From Methylococcales symbiont of Hymedesmia sp. n. MRB-2018 (GTDB lineage Bacteria > Pseudomonadota > Gammaproteobacteria > Methylococcales > Methylomonadaceae): a stretch of DNA of 64,000 nt. Made by a program: the position numbers and the translations under genes. This document shows positions 43,262-53,061 of the stretch, one piece after another. Location: assembly GCA_003666385.1 (NCBI GenBank), contig QPIN01000060.1, positions 25,685-89,684 of the forward strand. Direction: 5' to 3'. The notes beneath the pieces are model-generated. The model searched no databases. It was not told the DNA's origin and saw only the letters and a program-made list of their open reading frames with translations. Each line of letters starts with the position of its first letter. The first letter of the stretch is position 1.

Positions 43262-43346
43262 TAATCTGTTCAGATTCTAAAGCGAATTACCTTAAATAAC
43301 TAAAAAAAGATATAATATAACTTGTTTAAATAAAGAGGATTATAAA

Positions 43347-44015
43347 ATGACTGATAACTGGATAGCGCCTTCCATTCTTTCTGCAGACTTTGCTAAATTG
43401 GGCGAAGAAGTTGATAACGTCCTTGCCTGCGGTGCTGATGTCGTCCATTTTGATGTTATGGATAATCACTTTGTACCCAACCTAACTATTGGCCCATTAG
43501 TTTGTGAAGCCCTTAGAAATCATGGCGTAACCGCACCAATTGATGTGCATTTAATGGTACAACCCGTTGACAGGATCATCCCCGATTTTGCTAAAGCGGG
43601 TGCAAGCATGATTACTTTCCACCCAGAAGCATCTACACATATTGACCGCTCTTTACAAATGGTAAGAGATGTAGGCTGTAAATCAGGCTTAGTATTCAAC
43701 CCTGCAACATCGCTTAGCTACCTTGATTATGTCATGGACAAAGTAGATATTATTTTATTAATGTCGGTTAACCCTGGCTTTGGTGGTCAATCATTTATCC
43801 CAGCAACACTGGATAAATTACGTGAAGCAAGAAAACGTATTGACGATAGCGGTTTTGATATCCGTTTGGAAATTGACGGTGGCGTAAAAGTAGATAATAT
43901 AGCTGAAATCAAAGCGGCTGGTGCTGATATGTTTGTTGCTGGTTCTGCAATTTTCAGCCAAGCAGATTACAAAAAAGTAATTACTGATATGCGTGCAGAA
44001 ATGGCAAAAGTGTAA
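43347..44015 (+). CDS. rpe: Ribulose-phosphate 3-epimerase
   Basis: Interconverts ribulose 5-phosphate and xylulose 5-phosphate in the pentose phosphate pathway or Calvin-type cycles. The 222-residue TIM-barrel protein has [15 protein letters not shown], the metal-binding [13 protein letters not shown] and DVHLMV, and [13 protein letters not shown]. It has an AGAGGA ribosome-binding site and its own leader. Together with rpiA it provides both pentose-phosphate isomerising steps in this window. Confidence 0.96.
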   Translation: MTDNWIAPSILSADFAKLGEEVDNVLACGADVVHFDVMDNHFVPNLTIGPLVCEALRNHGVTAPIDVHLMVQPVDRIIPDFAKAGASMITFHPEASTHIDRSLQMVRDVGCKSGLVFNPATSLSYLDYVMDKVDIILLMSVNPGFGGQSFIPATLDKLREARKRIDDSGFDIRLEIDGGVKVDNIAEIKAAGADMFVAGSAIFSQADYKKVITDMRAEMAKV

Positions 44016-44062
44016 TATAGATTTTAATCCAAATATTCGCTGGGCATATTGTCAGTAACACG

Positions 44063-44150
44063 AAACCCCGCTTTTACATTCATTCAAAAAATAGTCCTTG
44101 CCAGTCAATCTGTGCAAAAACCTCAAACGCGGGGTCTTGTACCTCAAGCA
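44063..44150 (+). other. Possible long-range hairpin after rpe
   Basis: ACCCCGCTTTT (about 44065) and AAACGCGGGGT (about 44132-44142) are reverse complements with a loop of roughly 60 bases between. This could terminate or insulate rpe, but no T-run follows. Otherwise 44016-44202 shows no gene. Confidence 0.3.
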
Positions 44151-44202
44151 TTTCCTAGGTCTATTATTGATTAAATCAGTTGCCCTAAATGCTTCTTTTT
44201 TA

Positions 44203-44359
44203 GTAACTACTCCGCTTACCCTCTATTTTGTCCAATAGCCGCGTTGAAAGTGTGCATTTACACCTGTAAACTCCGCGCTTTCGCCTTGCTCTTGAACGCC
44301 TTAATCTTGAACAGAACAGAGGGCAATCTAAGCAGTTACGGAGTACTCTGAGTAGTTGC
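44203..44359 (-). repeat. 157-bp inverted-repeat element, copy 3
   Basis: Reverse-complement copy of the element at 934-1091 and 1945-2101, with the same arms (here GTAACTACTC at one end and GAGTAGTTGC at the other) and the same core GCGCGGAGTTTACAGGTGTA when read on the minus strand. It lies 35 bases downstream of hflX. Confidence 0.9.
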
Positions 44360-44393
44360 CTTTTTTACTCACTTCGTCACGATAGCAGTAATA

Positions 44394-45662
44394 TTATTCA
44401 TCAAGCTCTTCAACTTTTACCATTTTTAACAAACCCAAATGCTTTTTATCTATTTCTATAGATAAATCCCAACCACCCAAATCAGTTACTTTCTCATCAA
44501 TAATTTTGGCACAATCAAAAAGACGGGCTCTTACCCCGCCCTGATGAGGCTGAAGCATGCATTTTCTTCGCACTTTGGAGCTAGCAAAAAATTTTGTCAA
44601 CGCCTGAAACAATAACTCGACTCCTTCACCTGTTTCAGCTGACATCCAGACTTTTGTGGGGTTTCCTTCATCATCATGGTCAATATGCGCTTCTACGTTA
44701 TCCAACAAATCAATTTTATTAAACACTTGTAACTGCTGAATTTCATTAGCATCAATACTTGCTAACACCTGATTCACTTGGAAAATAGTTTCACCCCTGT
44801 CTTCTGCATTAGCATCTATCACATGTAGCAATAGGTCTGCTCCACTGGCTTCTTGTAGCGTTGACTTAAATGCAGCCACTAACTCATGTGGTAAATGCCG
44901 AATAAAACCCACCGTATCTGCCAGTACGATCTCAGAGCCCCCTTCTAATACACAGTTTCGGAGTGTTGGGTCTAATGTAGCAAATAGTTGGTCAGCAACA
45001 TAAATATCTGCACCTGTCATTCTATTGAATAGAGTAGATTTTCCTGCGTTGGTATAGCCTACAAATGAAACGGAGGGGATTTCTGACTTTTTTCTTTTAC
45101 TTCGCCCTTGGCTACGTTGTTTGGCAACTTTCTCTAAGCGCCGTTGAATCAGTTTAATACGATTACTTAATAAGCGCCGATCTGTTTCTAGCTGTGTTTC
45201 ACCCGGTCCACGCATACCAATACCGCCTTTTTGGCGTTCAAGATGCGTCCAACCTCTAATAAGTCGTGTCGATAAATGTTTTAACTGAGCTAGCTCTACT
45301 TGCAACTTTCCTTCAAAAGTTTGGGCGCGTAAGGCAAAAATATCTAGAATCAAACCATTCCTATCAACTACTCTAACCGCTAACGCCTGCTCAAGGTTTC
45401 TTTCTTGGCTAGGACTTAGGGAATGATTAACTAAAACTATATCCGCCTGATAAAGTGCAATAGCATCTTTAACCTCTTCAAGCTTTCCTGTACCAACGAA
45501 ATATTTTGGATCTGGACGCTGCCGCGTCCCTGTAATGACATGAACAGGTTCTGCACCTGCCGATTTAGCTAATTCTTTGAGTTCATATAAATCTTCCTGA
45601 CCTATATGTAAAGATAAGTGAATCAGTATGGCCCGCTCACCTGATTCTGGACGATCAAACAA
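44394..45662 (-). CDS. hflX: Ribosome-associated GTPase HflX
   Basis: HflX splits stalled 70S ribosomes under stress. The 422-residue protein has the HflX N-terminal domain with LILDIFALRAQTFEGKLQVE, RGWTHLERQKGGIGMRGPGE, then the G1 motif GYTNAGKSTLFN and DTVGFIRHLPHELV. The start is TTG at 45662, so the protein begins MFDRPESGERA; this aligns with the MFDR start of known HflX, and no ATG fits. It is 20 bases downstream of hfq. Confidence 0.95.
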   Translation of the reverse strand: MFDRPESGERAILIHLSLHIGQEDLYELKELAKSAGAEPVHVITGTRQRPDPKYFVGTGKLEEVKDAIALYQADIVLVNHSLSPSQERNLEQALAVRVVDRNGLILDIFALRAQTFEGKLQVELAQLKHLSTRLIRGWTHLERQKGGIGMRGPGETQLETDRRLLSNRIKLIQRRLEKVAKQRSQGRSKRKKSEIPSVSFVGYTNAGKSTLFNRMTGADIYVADQLFATLDPTLRNCVLEGGSEIVLADTVGFIRHLPHELVAAFKSTLQEASGADLLLHVIDANAEDRGETIFQVNQVLASIDANEIQQLQVFNKIDLLDNVEAHIDHDDEGNPTKVWMSAETGEGVELLFQALTKFFASSKVRRKCMLQPHQGGVRARLFDCAKIIDEKVTDLGGWDLSIEIDKKHLGLLKMVKVEELDE

Positions 45663-45682
45663 AAAAATACTCGATAAAACTA

Positions 45683-45922
45683 TTAATCATCAGTTTGTTC
45701 ATTTTCCCGTGGTAGTTTTATTGATTTTCCTGGCACAATGGTCGATATTGCATGCTTATAAACCATTTGACTCACGGTGTTTTTAAGCATGATGACATAT
45801 TGATCAAACGAATCTACTCGACCTTGTAGTTTTATACCATTTACAAGAAAAATAGAGACAGGAATATGCTCTTTTCTCAATGTGTTTAAAAAGTTATCCT
45901 GTAAATTTTGACTTTTTGGCAT
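45683..45922 (-). CDS. hfq: RNA chaperone Hfq
   Basis: Sm-like hexameric RNA chaperone that pairs small RNAs with mRNAs. The 79-residue protein has [20 protein letters not shown], the Sm1 block [19 protein letters not shown] and the Sm2 KHAISTIVP. It is short at the C-terminus compared with E. coli (102 residues). The start is ATG 45922, preceded by AAAGGAG at good spacing; a TTG six bases upstream is not needed. Confidence 0.97.
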   Translation of the reverse strand: MPKSQNLQDNFLNTLRKEHIPVSIFLVNGIKLQGRVDSFDQYVIMLKNTVSQMVYKHAISTIVPGKSIKLPRENEQTDD

Positions 45923-45954
45923 AAGCAATCTCCTTTATTATTCTTAATTTTTAC

Positions 45955-45989
45955 TTCTCAATTCTCAATTCTCAACTTTCAACTTTCAA
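45955..45989. repeat. Five-unit heptanucleotide tandem repeat
   Basis: Three TTCTCAA units followed by two CTTTCAA units between hfq and miaA. Short tandem arrays of this kind can change length by slippage; position upstream of hfq places it in the hfq leader. Confidence 0.7.
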
Positions 45990-46083
45990 TTTCCATAGTA
46001 TATATCAATGTGTAGACTGACTTATAACAATATAATGTATGGTCAATTGAGTTGATTTAAAGTGCTTTAATTTAATTCCATTA

Positions 46084-47022
46084 TTAAATAAGCGATTTTA
46101 AGCGTTGAATAACGCTATTAGACAGATCTTTCTCGAAAGCATTTATTTGCATATAATCTACTTCCCTTCGTAACCAAGTATACTGTTTTTTAGCCAACTG
46201 TCGGGTAGCAATAATACCTTTTTCTATCATGCTGTCTAAATCATACTCTCCATTAAGATATGCCCATGCCTGTCGATAACCAACGGCTCTAATAGCTGGT
46301 AAATTTTCCGATAAATCACCTCTTAAATAGAGTGCGCTTACTTCATCAATGAAGCCATCTGCAATCATAGATTTAAACCTCATAGCAATTCTTTCATGCA
46401 ATAAGGCTCTATCGTCTGTTGAAATAATGCATTTTATTTTTCGATAAGGGAGTGGCACTGCTTGTGCCTGATGAAAAAAATGACTCATGGTCTGACCGCT
46501 GATTTCATACACTTCTAAAGCACGTTGAATCCGCTGGGGGTCATTGGGGTGTATTCTTTCTGCAGATTCAGGGTCAACTGCCCTAAGCCTAGAAAACAAG
46601 GCTTGTTTACCATATTTAGCTAATTCCTCATCCAGCTTTCGTCGAATTTCAGGATTTGCTTCAGGCAAATTAGCCAAGCCTTTTAACAAAGTATTAAAAT
46701 AAAGCATGGTACCGCCCACTAAAATGGGTATTTTTCCACGACCGCTAATTTGTTCCATTAATTGCAATGCAGACTGTCTAAAGCTCCCTGTTGAATATGT
46801 CTCCGCTGGGTCAAGAATATCAATCAAGTAATGCGCTATTCCCGCCCTTTCTTCCAGTGTAGGTTTTGCTGTACCAATATCCATTCCCTGATAAACCAAA
46901 GCAGAATCAACACTGATAATCTCACCATTAAATTGATCGGCCAACTGTATAGCCAAGTCTGATTTACCCGATGCTGTAGGCCCCATTAAAAAAATAGCGG
47001 GTGGAAAATTTGAAGGGTACAT
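46084..47022 (-). CDS. miaA: tRNA dimethylallyltransferase MiaA
   Basis: Adds a dimethylallyl group to A37 of tRNAs that read UNN codons. The 312-residue protein has the P-loop GPTASGKSDLAI, SVDSALVYQGMDIGTAKP, and the DPQRIQRALEVYEISG and KKQYTWLRRE segments. It lies 12 bases after mutL, in the mutL-miaA-hfq-hflX order standard in gammaproteobacteria. Confidence 0.96.
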   Translation of the reverse strand: MYPSNFPPAIFLMGPTASGKSDLAIQLADQFNGEIISVDSALVYQGMDIGTAKPTLEERAGIAHYLIDILDPAETYSTGSFRQSALQLMEQISGRGKIPILVGGTMLYFNTLLKGLANLPEANPEIRRKLDEELAKYGKQALFSRLRAVDPESAERIHPNDPQRIQRALEVYEISGQTMSHFFHQAQAVPLPYRKIKCIISTDDRALLHERIAMRFKSMIADGFIDEVSALYLRGDLSENLPAIRAVGYRQAWAYLNGEYDLDSMIEKGIIATRQLAKKQYTWLRREVDYMQINAFEKDLSNSVIQRLKSLI

Positions 47023-47034
47023 AAGGTCTGTTAT

Positions 47035-48858
47035 TTATTGACCACGCAAAAAGAACTTGTCTAAATCTGAGGTACTTAACTCAACCCAGGTAGGCCGACC
47101 ATGGTTACACTGCCCTGCCCTTTCAGTTTTTTCCATATCCCTTAATAAAACATTCATTTCTGCCACAGTTAATTTACGTTTTGCTCTGACTGCCCCATGA
47201 CAAGCCATAGTTGCCAATATTTCATTGCATCTTTCCAGTAATCGATTACTCATCCCGTGACTAACGATATCGGCCAAAATATCTTTGATAAGGGTGTCCA
47301 CATCTTCTTTTTTCAGCAAGGCTGGTGTTGATCTTAGAACAATAGTTTCTGGCCCAGAACGATTAATTTCAAACCCTAAAGAAAAAAAGATTTGATGCTG
47401 CTGTTCGGCTAAATCAGCTTCCGCTGAACTGACCTGAATTTTAATAGGCAGTAATAAGGGCTGGGTAGGTACTGCTCCTTGATGATATTGTTGTTTTAAT
47501 CGCTCATAAGATACTCGTTCATGGGCAGCATGTGCATCCACCAGCACAATGCCTTTTTCAGTCTCGGATAAGATAAAAATACTGTGTAGATGAGCAATAG
47601 CATAGCCTAGTGGCGGCATACCCGGTAATGATTCTGTAGCAGAATTATTATGCGTATCTATCTCGTTAATAGCTTGAGGATAAAGTGCAGTATAAGCTTT
47701 TATTTCTTCTGCTACCTGCATGGGTAAAGAGGTCTGAACAGGTGGTGGAGTTGTTGCTAAACGAGAAGGTTTTAGATTGGCAACAGAAGTATTATTGCTG
47801 TCATTGGTTGAGATGGGTGTAAACACTTCAGTATTGACTATGTTTTCTTGTTGTCCCGGTCTAACATCCGCTAATGAGCGATGCAGTGCTTTAAATAAAA
47901 AATCATGAACAGTACGCCCTTCTCTAAATCGTACTTCAAGTTTTGCAGGGTGGGCATTGACATCAACTAGGGTAGGATCTAGGTTTAAATAAAGCACAAA
48001 CACAGGATGGCGACCATGAAATAAAACATCACGATAGGCTTGCTTGATGGCATGAGAAACCAGACGGTCTTTGATTAATCGAGCATTGACGTAGAAAAAC
48101 TGCATATCTGGCTGGCTACGTGAATACGTGGGCAAGCCCACCCAACCTGATAATCGCATCCCTGAAGCTTCAAAATCAATAGTAACAGAACTTTCTATAA
48201 ACGCGGTACTGCAAATACTGGCAATACGCTTTTCTTGTTGTTGCACAGATTCGGCTGGCTTTAAATTCATAATCTCACGATGATTATGATTGAGAACAAA
48301 GCCCACATCAAAGCGACTTAAAGCCATTTTTTTAAGCAGATTTTCAATATGAGAAAACTCGGTTTTTTCGGTCTTTAAAAACTTGCGTCTGGCTGGCGTA
48401 TTATAGAATAAATCCCTGACTTCAATAGTGGTTCCAGCAGGATGTGGATCAGGCTGTGGGTCGAAATCTTTCTCAGACCCATCGGCACTGACTTTCCAGG
48501 CGCATTCTGCCTTAACGGTACGAGATATCAAACTAAGCCTTGCAACCGAGCTAATACTAGGTAAAGCTTCTCCACGAAAGCCCATACTGGATACACATTC
48601 TAAATCCTGTAAACTGAAAATTTTACTGGTGGCATGTCGTGATAGTGCCAATGGCAAATCTTCTTTAACAATACCGCAACCATTATCACCAACTTTTATC
48701 AGTCGAATCCCACCTTGTTCAATATCTATCTGAATTTGTGTAGCACCTGCATCAAAACAATTTTCAAGCAGTTCTTTAACAATGGACGATGGTCGTTCAA
48801 CCACCTCGCCAGCAGCAATTTGATTGATCAGTTGTATAGGCAGTGCTTGAATTCGCAT
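47035..48858 (-). CDS. mutL: DNA mismatch repair protein MutL
   Basis: GHKL ATPase that links MutS mismatch recognition to strand cleavage. The 607-residue protein has IAAGEVVERPSSIVKELLEN, the ATP-lid MGFRGEALPSISSVARL, a linker of normal variability (about 340-400) and a C-terminal dimerisation domain with VDAHAAHERVSYERL. No endonuclease DQHA-(x)2-E-(x)4-E motif is expected for a MutH-type partner, and the observed VDAHAAHER form is as in E. coli. Confidence 0.96.
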   Translation of the reverse strand: MRIQALPIQLINQIAAGEVVERPSSIVKELLENCFDAGATQIQIDIEQGGIRLIKVGDNGCGIVKEDLPLALSRHATSKIFSLQDLECVSSMGFRGEALPSISSVARLSLISRTVKAECAWKVSADGSEKDFDPQPDPHPAGTTIEVRDLFYNTPARRKFLKTEKTEFSHIENLLKKMALSRFDVGFVLNHNHREIMNLKPAESVQQQEKRIASICSTAFIESSVTIDFEASGMRLSGWVGLPTYSRSQPDMQFFYVNARLIKDRLVSHAIKQAYRDVLFHGRHPVFVLYLNLDPTLVDVNAHPAKLEVRFREGRTVHDFLFKALHRSLADVRPGQQENIVNTEVFTPISTNDSNNTSVANLKPSRLATTPPPVQTSLPMQVAEEIKAYTALYPQAINEIDTHNNSATESLPGMPPLGYAIAHLHSIFILSETEKGIVLVDAHAAHERVSYERLKQQYHQGAVPTQPLLLPIKIQVSSAEADLAEQQHQIFFSLGFEINRSGPETIVLRSTPALLKKEDVDTLIKDILADIVSHGMSNRLLERCNEILATMACHGAVRAKRKLTVAEMNVLLRDMEKTERAGQCNHGRPTWVELSTSDLDKFFLRGQ

Positions 48859-48861
48859 GGC

Positions 48862-49527
48862 TTAAGCCGATGGTAGTGCTTTTTTATCCACTAATGTTGA
48901 AACAAATTGACTGGCTTCATTAATGGTAATTTCCATGGCTTCAATTAATTGCCAGATGTCTATTCCTATCTCCACAAACTCATGCTGAATAGCGGCAATA
49001 GCTTTAGCATTAAGATTATGCTTTAAAAAAAGCACCTGATCTTTAAAAGCTGATAAAACAGGATATATTCGACCTTCTGCCTTTCGCATGGTTTTAATCA
49101 AACGATTATATTGTTGCCTAGATGCTTTTAATTGTTGTCGACTTTTAGTGCGTAAGGCACGACTGGAATATTGTTCTAACTCTTCATTCCATTCATTAAA
49201 CAAGGAAGTACTAACTTCTTCAACAATAGCAATTCGGCTATTGACATCATCTGCTTTAGCCTGACAAAACTCATATTGTCGCTTTAATAGCATATAACAA
49301 TGATCTGGTGACGTTTGCTCTATCTTGACCATATCTTTGAATTGTTGCAAAGCATCTTGAAACTGGTCACGCGTACTTTTAAGGCTATTGCATGCTTGGT
49401 CAACATGTATGACCACAATATCGCGTTTATGATGTCCAAATAGAAACTCTCTACCCAAATAATAAAAGCTGTTAAAACTTTTTTTACTAATAGCAATTAA
49501 CTGATTTATTAGGGTGCTAATCATCAA
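48862..49527 (-). CDS. DUF2959 family protein
   Basis: A 221-residue, mainly helical and coiled-coil protein of the DUF2959 family. Typical features are GHHKRDIVVIHVDQAC, FNEWNEELEQYSSRALR and DQVLFLKHNLNAKAIAAIQ. The N-terminal 20 residues are weakly hydrophobic and could be a signal or anchor. Function unknown. It precedes mutL by three bases on the same strand and is probably co-transcribed. Confidence 0.75.
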   Translation of the reverse strand: MMISTLINQLIAISKKSFNSFYYLGREFLFGHHKRDIVVIHVDQACNSLKSTRDQFQDALQQFKDMVKIEQTSPDHCYMLLKRQYEFCQAKADDVNSRIAIVEEVSTSLFNEWNEELEQYSSRALRTKSRQQLKASRQQYNRLIKTMRKAEGRIYPVLSAFKDQVLFLKHNLNAKAIAAIQHEFVEIGIDIWQLIEAMEITINEASQFVSTLVDKKALPSA

Positions 49528-49902
49528 AATGAACGAAATACAATATAAGGTACAAAAAACAATCTCATTCCCACAGTCTTCGTAGGAATGAGATAAAAGA
49601 AAATATCATTATTTTACATGGCTATTTTATTATGAGACCTCATTATACCCAAAAAATATTATGCAACACTAAGTGCGAATTAATAAAAGTGGAGATAAAG
49701 TAATAGCCAAGTGCCTGTTTCTACATATTCAGCAACGCAACATAAAACCAAACATCATGTAAAACCATGATTTACAAAGTATAAAAAACATATTTATAAT
49801 TTCAGATGTTCTCTATATTCAAACGATTTATTAATAAAAACTCATAATTTAATTATTTTAAACCTGCCTCTTTAATGCTAAATATGATAGTGTTCGCAAC
49901 CT
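49528..49902. other. 375-base divergent intergenic region with a hairpin
   Basis: Separates the DUF2959 gene (minus) from the TauE/SafE-type gene (plus). ATCTCATTCC (49562-49571) and GGAATGAGAT (49585-49594) form a perfect ten-base stem; no T-run follows, so it is more likely a repeat than a terminator. The remainder is AT-rich with no open frame that I can support and must contain both promoters. Confidence 0.5.
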
Positions 49903-50619
49903 ATGGAATTTCATCTTGCCTTTACTGAATCTTATCTTGCCGCTTTTGCGATGGGCTTGTTTAGCAGCATCCACTGTATTGGCATGTGCGGCTCTATTAT
50001 TGGTACCTTAACGCTTAGTCTTAAAGCAGAAGTAAGAAACCAGAAAGCCACTTTGTTTCAATTTGTACTTAATTACAACATCGGCCGTATTACTAGCTAT
50101 GCCCTTGCTGGTGCTTTAGCTGGTTTACTTCAGACTTTTATTACCTTGCCTTTTGCAGAAGATTATGGACATAGAATATTACAAATTTTTTCTGCTCTTA
50201 TTATGATCGGTGCTGGGTTTTATATTGCTGGATGGTTTCCTCGCTTTGCTTATATTGAAAAAACGGGGTCTCACTTATGGAAATTAATAGAACCTTATGG
50301 GCGAAAACTTATTCCTGTTGAAACACGCTTTCAAGCCTTTTTATTTGGTATGGTCTGGGGATGGCTCCCTTGTGGCCTGGTTTATGCAGCATTAGCACTT
50401 GCTACAACAAGTGGAAACATTACAAGTAGCTCATTAACCATGCTTGCATTTGGCTTAGGTACTTTACCTGCTGTACTAGGAGCGGGTATAATGTCTGGCA
50501 CACTTACTATACTGGCTAGGATGCGGCGTTTTAAACAAGTTATTGGTATCCTTTTGGTTACCATTGCTTTAATTGCTCTATTTCCTTGGCTTAACCCGAT
50601 GCGTTTACAACACATTTAG
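49903..50619 (+). CDS. TauE/SafE-type membrane protein
   Basis: A 238-residue integral membrane protein of the sulfite exporter TauE/SafE clan, close to the subgroup found beside cytochrome oxidase and metal-homeostasis genes. The signature FSSIHCIGMCG (about 20-30) holds the paired cysteines, and later VWGWLPCGLVYAALALA holds another conserved PCG. About six spans. Relatives are linked to copper or thiol transport at the membrane; substrate unknown here. It is followed 20 bases later by a sigma-54 activator gene. Confidence 0.78.
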   Translation: MEFHLAFTESYLAAFAMGLFSSIHCIGMCGSIIGTLTLSLKAEVRNQKATLFQFVLNYNIGRITSYALAGALAGLLQTFITLPFAEDYGHRILQIFSALIMIGAGFYIAGWFPRFAYIEKTGSHLWKLIEPYGRKLIPVETRFQAFLFGMVWGWLPCGLVYAALALATTSGNITSSSLTMLAFGLGTLPAVLGAGIMSGTLTILARMRRFKQVIGILLVTIALIALFPWLNPMRLQHI

Positions 50620-50639
50620 CTATACATAATATAAAAACT

Positions 50640-51596
50640 ATGGATAATTTTAGCTCGAACATTGGTCACGCTCCCTCTTTTGAATCCCTGCTTCGCAATG
50701 CAAAAATGGTTGCCGCAACAGATGTCACCGTTCTGATAAAAGGAGAAACAGGAACAGGCAAAGAAATGCTTGCTACTGCCTTACAAAAAGAAAGTAAGCG
50801 CTCAGATAAACCCTTTATTACTTTGAACTGTGCCGCTTTGTCAGAAAGCTTAATAGAATCGGAATTATTCGGTCATAAAAAAGGTGCGTTTACGGGGGCT
50901 ATAGTTAATAAGCAAGGTCTGTTTCAAGCTGCTGATGGAGGTACATTATTCCTGGATGAAATTAATTCATTGCCGGTCTCTATTCAAACAAAATTACTTC
51001 GTGTTTTAGAATCAGGTGAATGTTTGGCTGTTGGTGAAACTAAACCCTACAGGGTCAATGTTAGAATCATTGCTGCCACTAACACTAATCTTAATCAACA
51101 AATTGCAACAGGTGACTTTCGCCAAGACTTATATTTTCGTCTTAATATTGTACCCATGGAAATTCCTGCATTAAATCAGCGCACAGAAGACATTGAGTCA
51201 CTGGCAAAGCACTTCTTGACTCAATTTTCTGTTAAACACTCAATGAATGCGACTAATTTTAGCAAAGGCACATTTAAAGTTCTGCGTGACTACAACTGGC
51301 CTGGAAATATTCGTGAATTGCGTAATTTATGTGAACGCCTAAGTATTCTTTTAGCTGGCAAAACAATTGAACCAGAAAACCTCCCTGCTGAATTTAGCCG
51401 TTGCACAGCAACATCAAGCGACACTGCTTTTATACTACCTGAGCTAGGCATTCAACTTGACTCTTTAGAAGCAGATATGATTCATCAGGCACTCAGCAGA
51501 ACAAAGGGTAATCGCAGTCAATCGGCAAGGTTGCTTGGAATCTCAAGGGATACCCTGCTATATCGCATACAAAAACATGGTATAGCGACGCATTAG
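50640..51596 (+). CDS. Sigma-54-dependent transcriptional activator without a sensor domain
   Basis: A 318-residue enhancer-binding protein made of an AAA+ domain (about 10-235) and a C-terminal Fis-type HTH (about 270-315, GNRSQSARLLGISRDTLLYR). Walker A is GETGTGKEML (35-44) and the sigma-54-contacting loop GAFTGA lies at 82-87; GGTLFLDEINSLP is Walker B. The usual N-terminal receiver or GAF domain is absent, as in PspF, so control must come from a partner protein or from expression level. It is downstream of the TauE/SafE-type gene; targets are unknown. Confidence 0.85.
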   Translation: MDNFSSNIGHAPSFESLLRNAKMVAATDVTVLIKGETGTGKEMLATALQKESKRSDKPFITLNCAALSESLIESELFGHKKGAFTGAIVNKQGLFQAADGGTLFLDEINSLPVSIQTKLLRVLESGECLAVGETKPYRVNVRIIAATNTNLNQQIATGDFRQDLYFRLNIVPMEIPALNQRTEDIESLAKHFLTQFSVKHSMNATNFSKGTFKVLRDYNWPGNIRELRNLCERLSILLAGKTIEPENLPAEFSRCTATSSDTAFILPELGIQLDSLEADMIHQALSRTKGNRSQSARLLGISRDTLLYRIQKHGIATH

Positions 51597-51608
51597 TCAT
51601 TATAGGGT

Positions 51609-52352
51609 CTATGCCAAGAGTCTGGAGTTCACCATAACTTTTTTAAGATCCCTGACCGTTCCTGCTAAGCCAGAAAAAACAGCCTGGGCAATAATCGAAT
51701 GCCCTATATTTAACTCAACAATTTGTGAAATTTTACAAATTTCTACAACATTATGAAAATGTAACCCATGCCCAGCATTAACTTGTAAGCCAGCTTTATA
51801 GGCATATTCTGCGGCGAGTTTTATTCTATCTAATTCATTTTTTTTGTTAATGTTTTCATTAGCATCTGCATAACAACCAGTATGCAATTCGATAACCTGT
51901 GCGCCTGCTGCTACAGCCGCATCAATTTGACGGTATTCTGGGTCTATAAATAATGAGACTTCGATACCTGCATTCGCAAGTGTATGACAAGCAGTTTTTA
52001 TTCGTTCTGGGTTAGCCGCCACATCCAGCCCCCCTTCAGTCGTCAGTTCCTCTCTTTTTTCTGGAACCAGACAACAAGCTGTCGGTCTTACTTTAGATGC
52101 TATTGCTAACATTTCATCAGTAACGGCCATTTCCAGATTTAAGCGGGTATTTAACATCTCTCTTAATTGCATAATGTCGCGATCCTGAATATGCCGACGA
52201 TCCTCTCTTAAATGCGCAGTAATACCATCAGCACCTGCTTGTTCAGCAATTAATGCAGCGTGAACAGGACTAGGATATTTTGTTCCACGTGCTTGGCGTA
52301 ATGTGGCAACATGATCAATATTAACACCCAATAAAACGGCTTCTTTTATCAT
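51609..52352 (-). CDS. pdxJ: Pyridoxine 5'-phosphate synthase PdxJ
   Basis: Final ring-closing enzyme of the DXP-dependent vitamin B6 pathway. The 247-residue TIM barrel shows [34 protein letters not shown] and [14 protein letters not shown]. It overlaps recO by ATGA and ends the rnc-era-recO-pdxJ operon. Confidence 0.95.
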   Translation of the reverse strand: MIKEAVLLGVNIDHVATLRQARGTKYPSPVHAALIAEQAGADGITAHLREDRRHIQDRDIMQLREMLNTRLNLEMAVTDEMLAIASKVRPTACCLVPEKREELTTEGGLDVAANPERIKTACHTLANAGIEVSLFIDPEYRQIDAAVAAGAQVIELHTGCYADANENINKKNELDRIKLAAEYAYKAGLQVNAGHGLHFHNVVEICKISQIVELNIGHSIIAQAVFSGLAGTVRDLKKVMVNSRLLA

Positions 52353-53053
52353 TTTTGTTTCATTATTTTTGCTAAAACCCGCCTGCTTTTTAATACTTTT
52401 CCTTGTAATAAAAAATCTATCACTCGCCTCATTAATTGCTTGGACTCATATAAAGCTTGCTTGTCCAAATTTTCTCTACCATCCAGCGCTAACAATGTGT
52501 GGCCACTAATATAACCTGCCTCACTTTCTACCATTCCTGTCTGTTCCTTGAAATAATATTTTTTAAAAGGTTTTACATCTGCTTCCAAGTGATCAACTGT
52601 TAATTGAAAACCATATCCTATATTCTCAATTAAATTGAGCTCAAAAAACCTTAAGTTTTGTTCAATATTTTTCACATCTATCAGCATTGTTAAACAATAC
52701 TGATAAATATTATAAACAGTTGGATGAGGATCATTTTTATGTAAAAGCAGACTAATAAGTTCATTTACATAAAAGCCGCAATACAAAGAACATCCCGTTA
52801 GTTGTATGGCTATTGTGTCTAGCTCAACATAGCTTAGAATTTTTAATTCATTTTTCCCAATATATGAAAGTTTTAAGGCAGAAAATGGTAATAAAAGTCC
52901 TGCTGTTTTGGACTTCTTCTTCCTTACACCCTTAGCCAAAATTGAGACTATGCCAAAATCCTGAGTTAATACATCTAAGATTAAACAAGTTTCTCTAAAT
53001 TCTCTATGTTGTAGGATATATGCATTTTGCAAATGCACAACGCTGCCATTCAT
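52349..53053 (-). CDS. recO: DNA repair protein RecO
   Basis: RecO loads RecA onto SSB-coated DNA with RecR. The 234-residue protein has an N-terminal OB-fold (about 1-80, [20 protein letters not shown] and [15 protein letters not shown]) and a helical C-terminal domain with [13 protein letters not shown]. It lies eight bases after era and overlaps pdxJ. Confidence 0.92.
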   Translation of the reverse strand: MNGSVVHLQNAYILQHREFRETCLILDVLTQDFGIVSILAKGVRKKKSKTAGLLLPFSALKLSYIGKNELKILSYVELDTIAIQLTGCSLYCGFYVNELISLLLHKNDPHPTVYNIYQYCLTMLIDVKNIEQNLRFFELNLIENIGYGFQLTVDHLEADVKPFKKYYFKEQTGMVESEAGYISGHTLLALDGRENLDKQALYESKQLMRRVIDFLLQGKVLKSRRVLAKIMKQK

Positions 53054-53061
53054 TTAGGTAT

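Noticed and set aside
45955..45989. CRISPR-like array
   Set aside because: Units are only seven bases, contiguous, without spacers; no cas genes in the window.
49562..49594. Terminator or riboswitch upstream of the TauE/SafE-type gene
   Set aside because: A simple ten-base stem without T-tract or conserved aptamer sequence; kept only as a hairpin.
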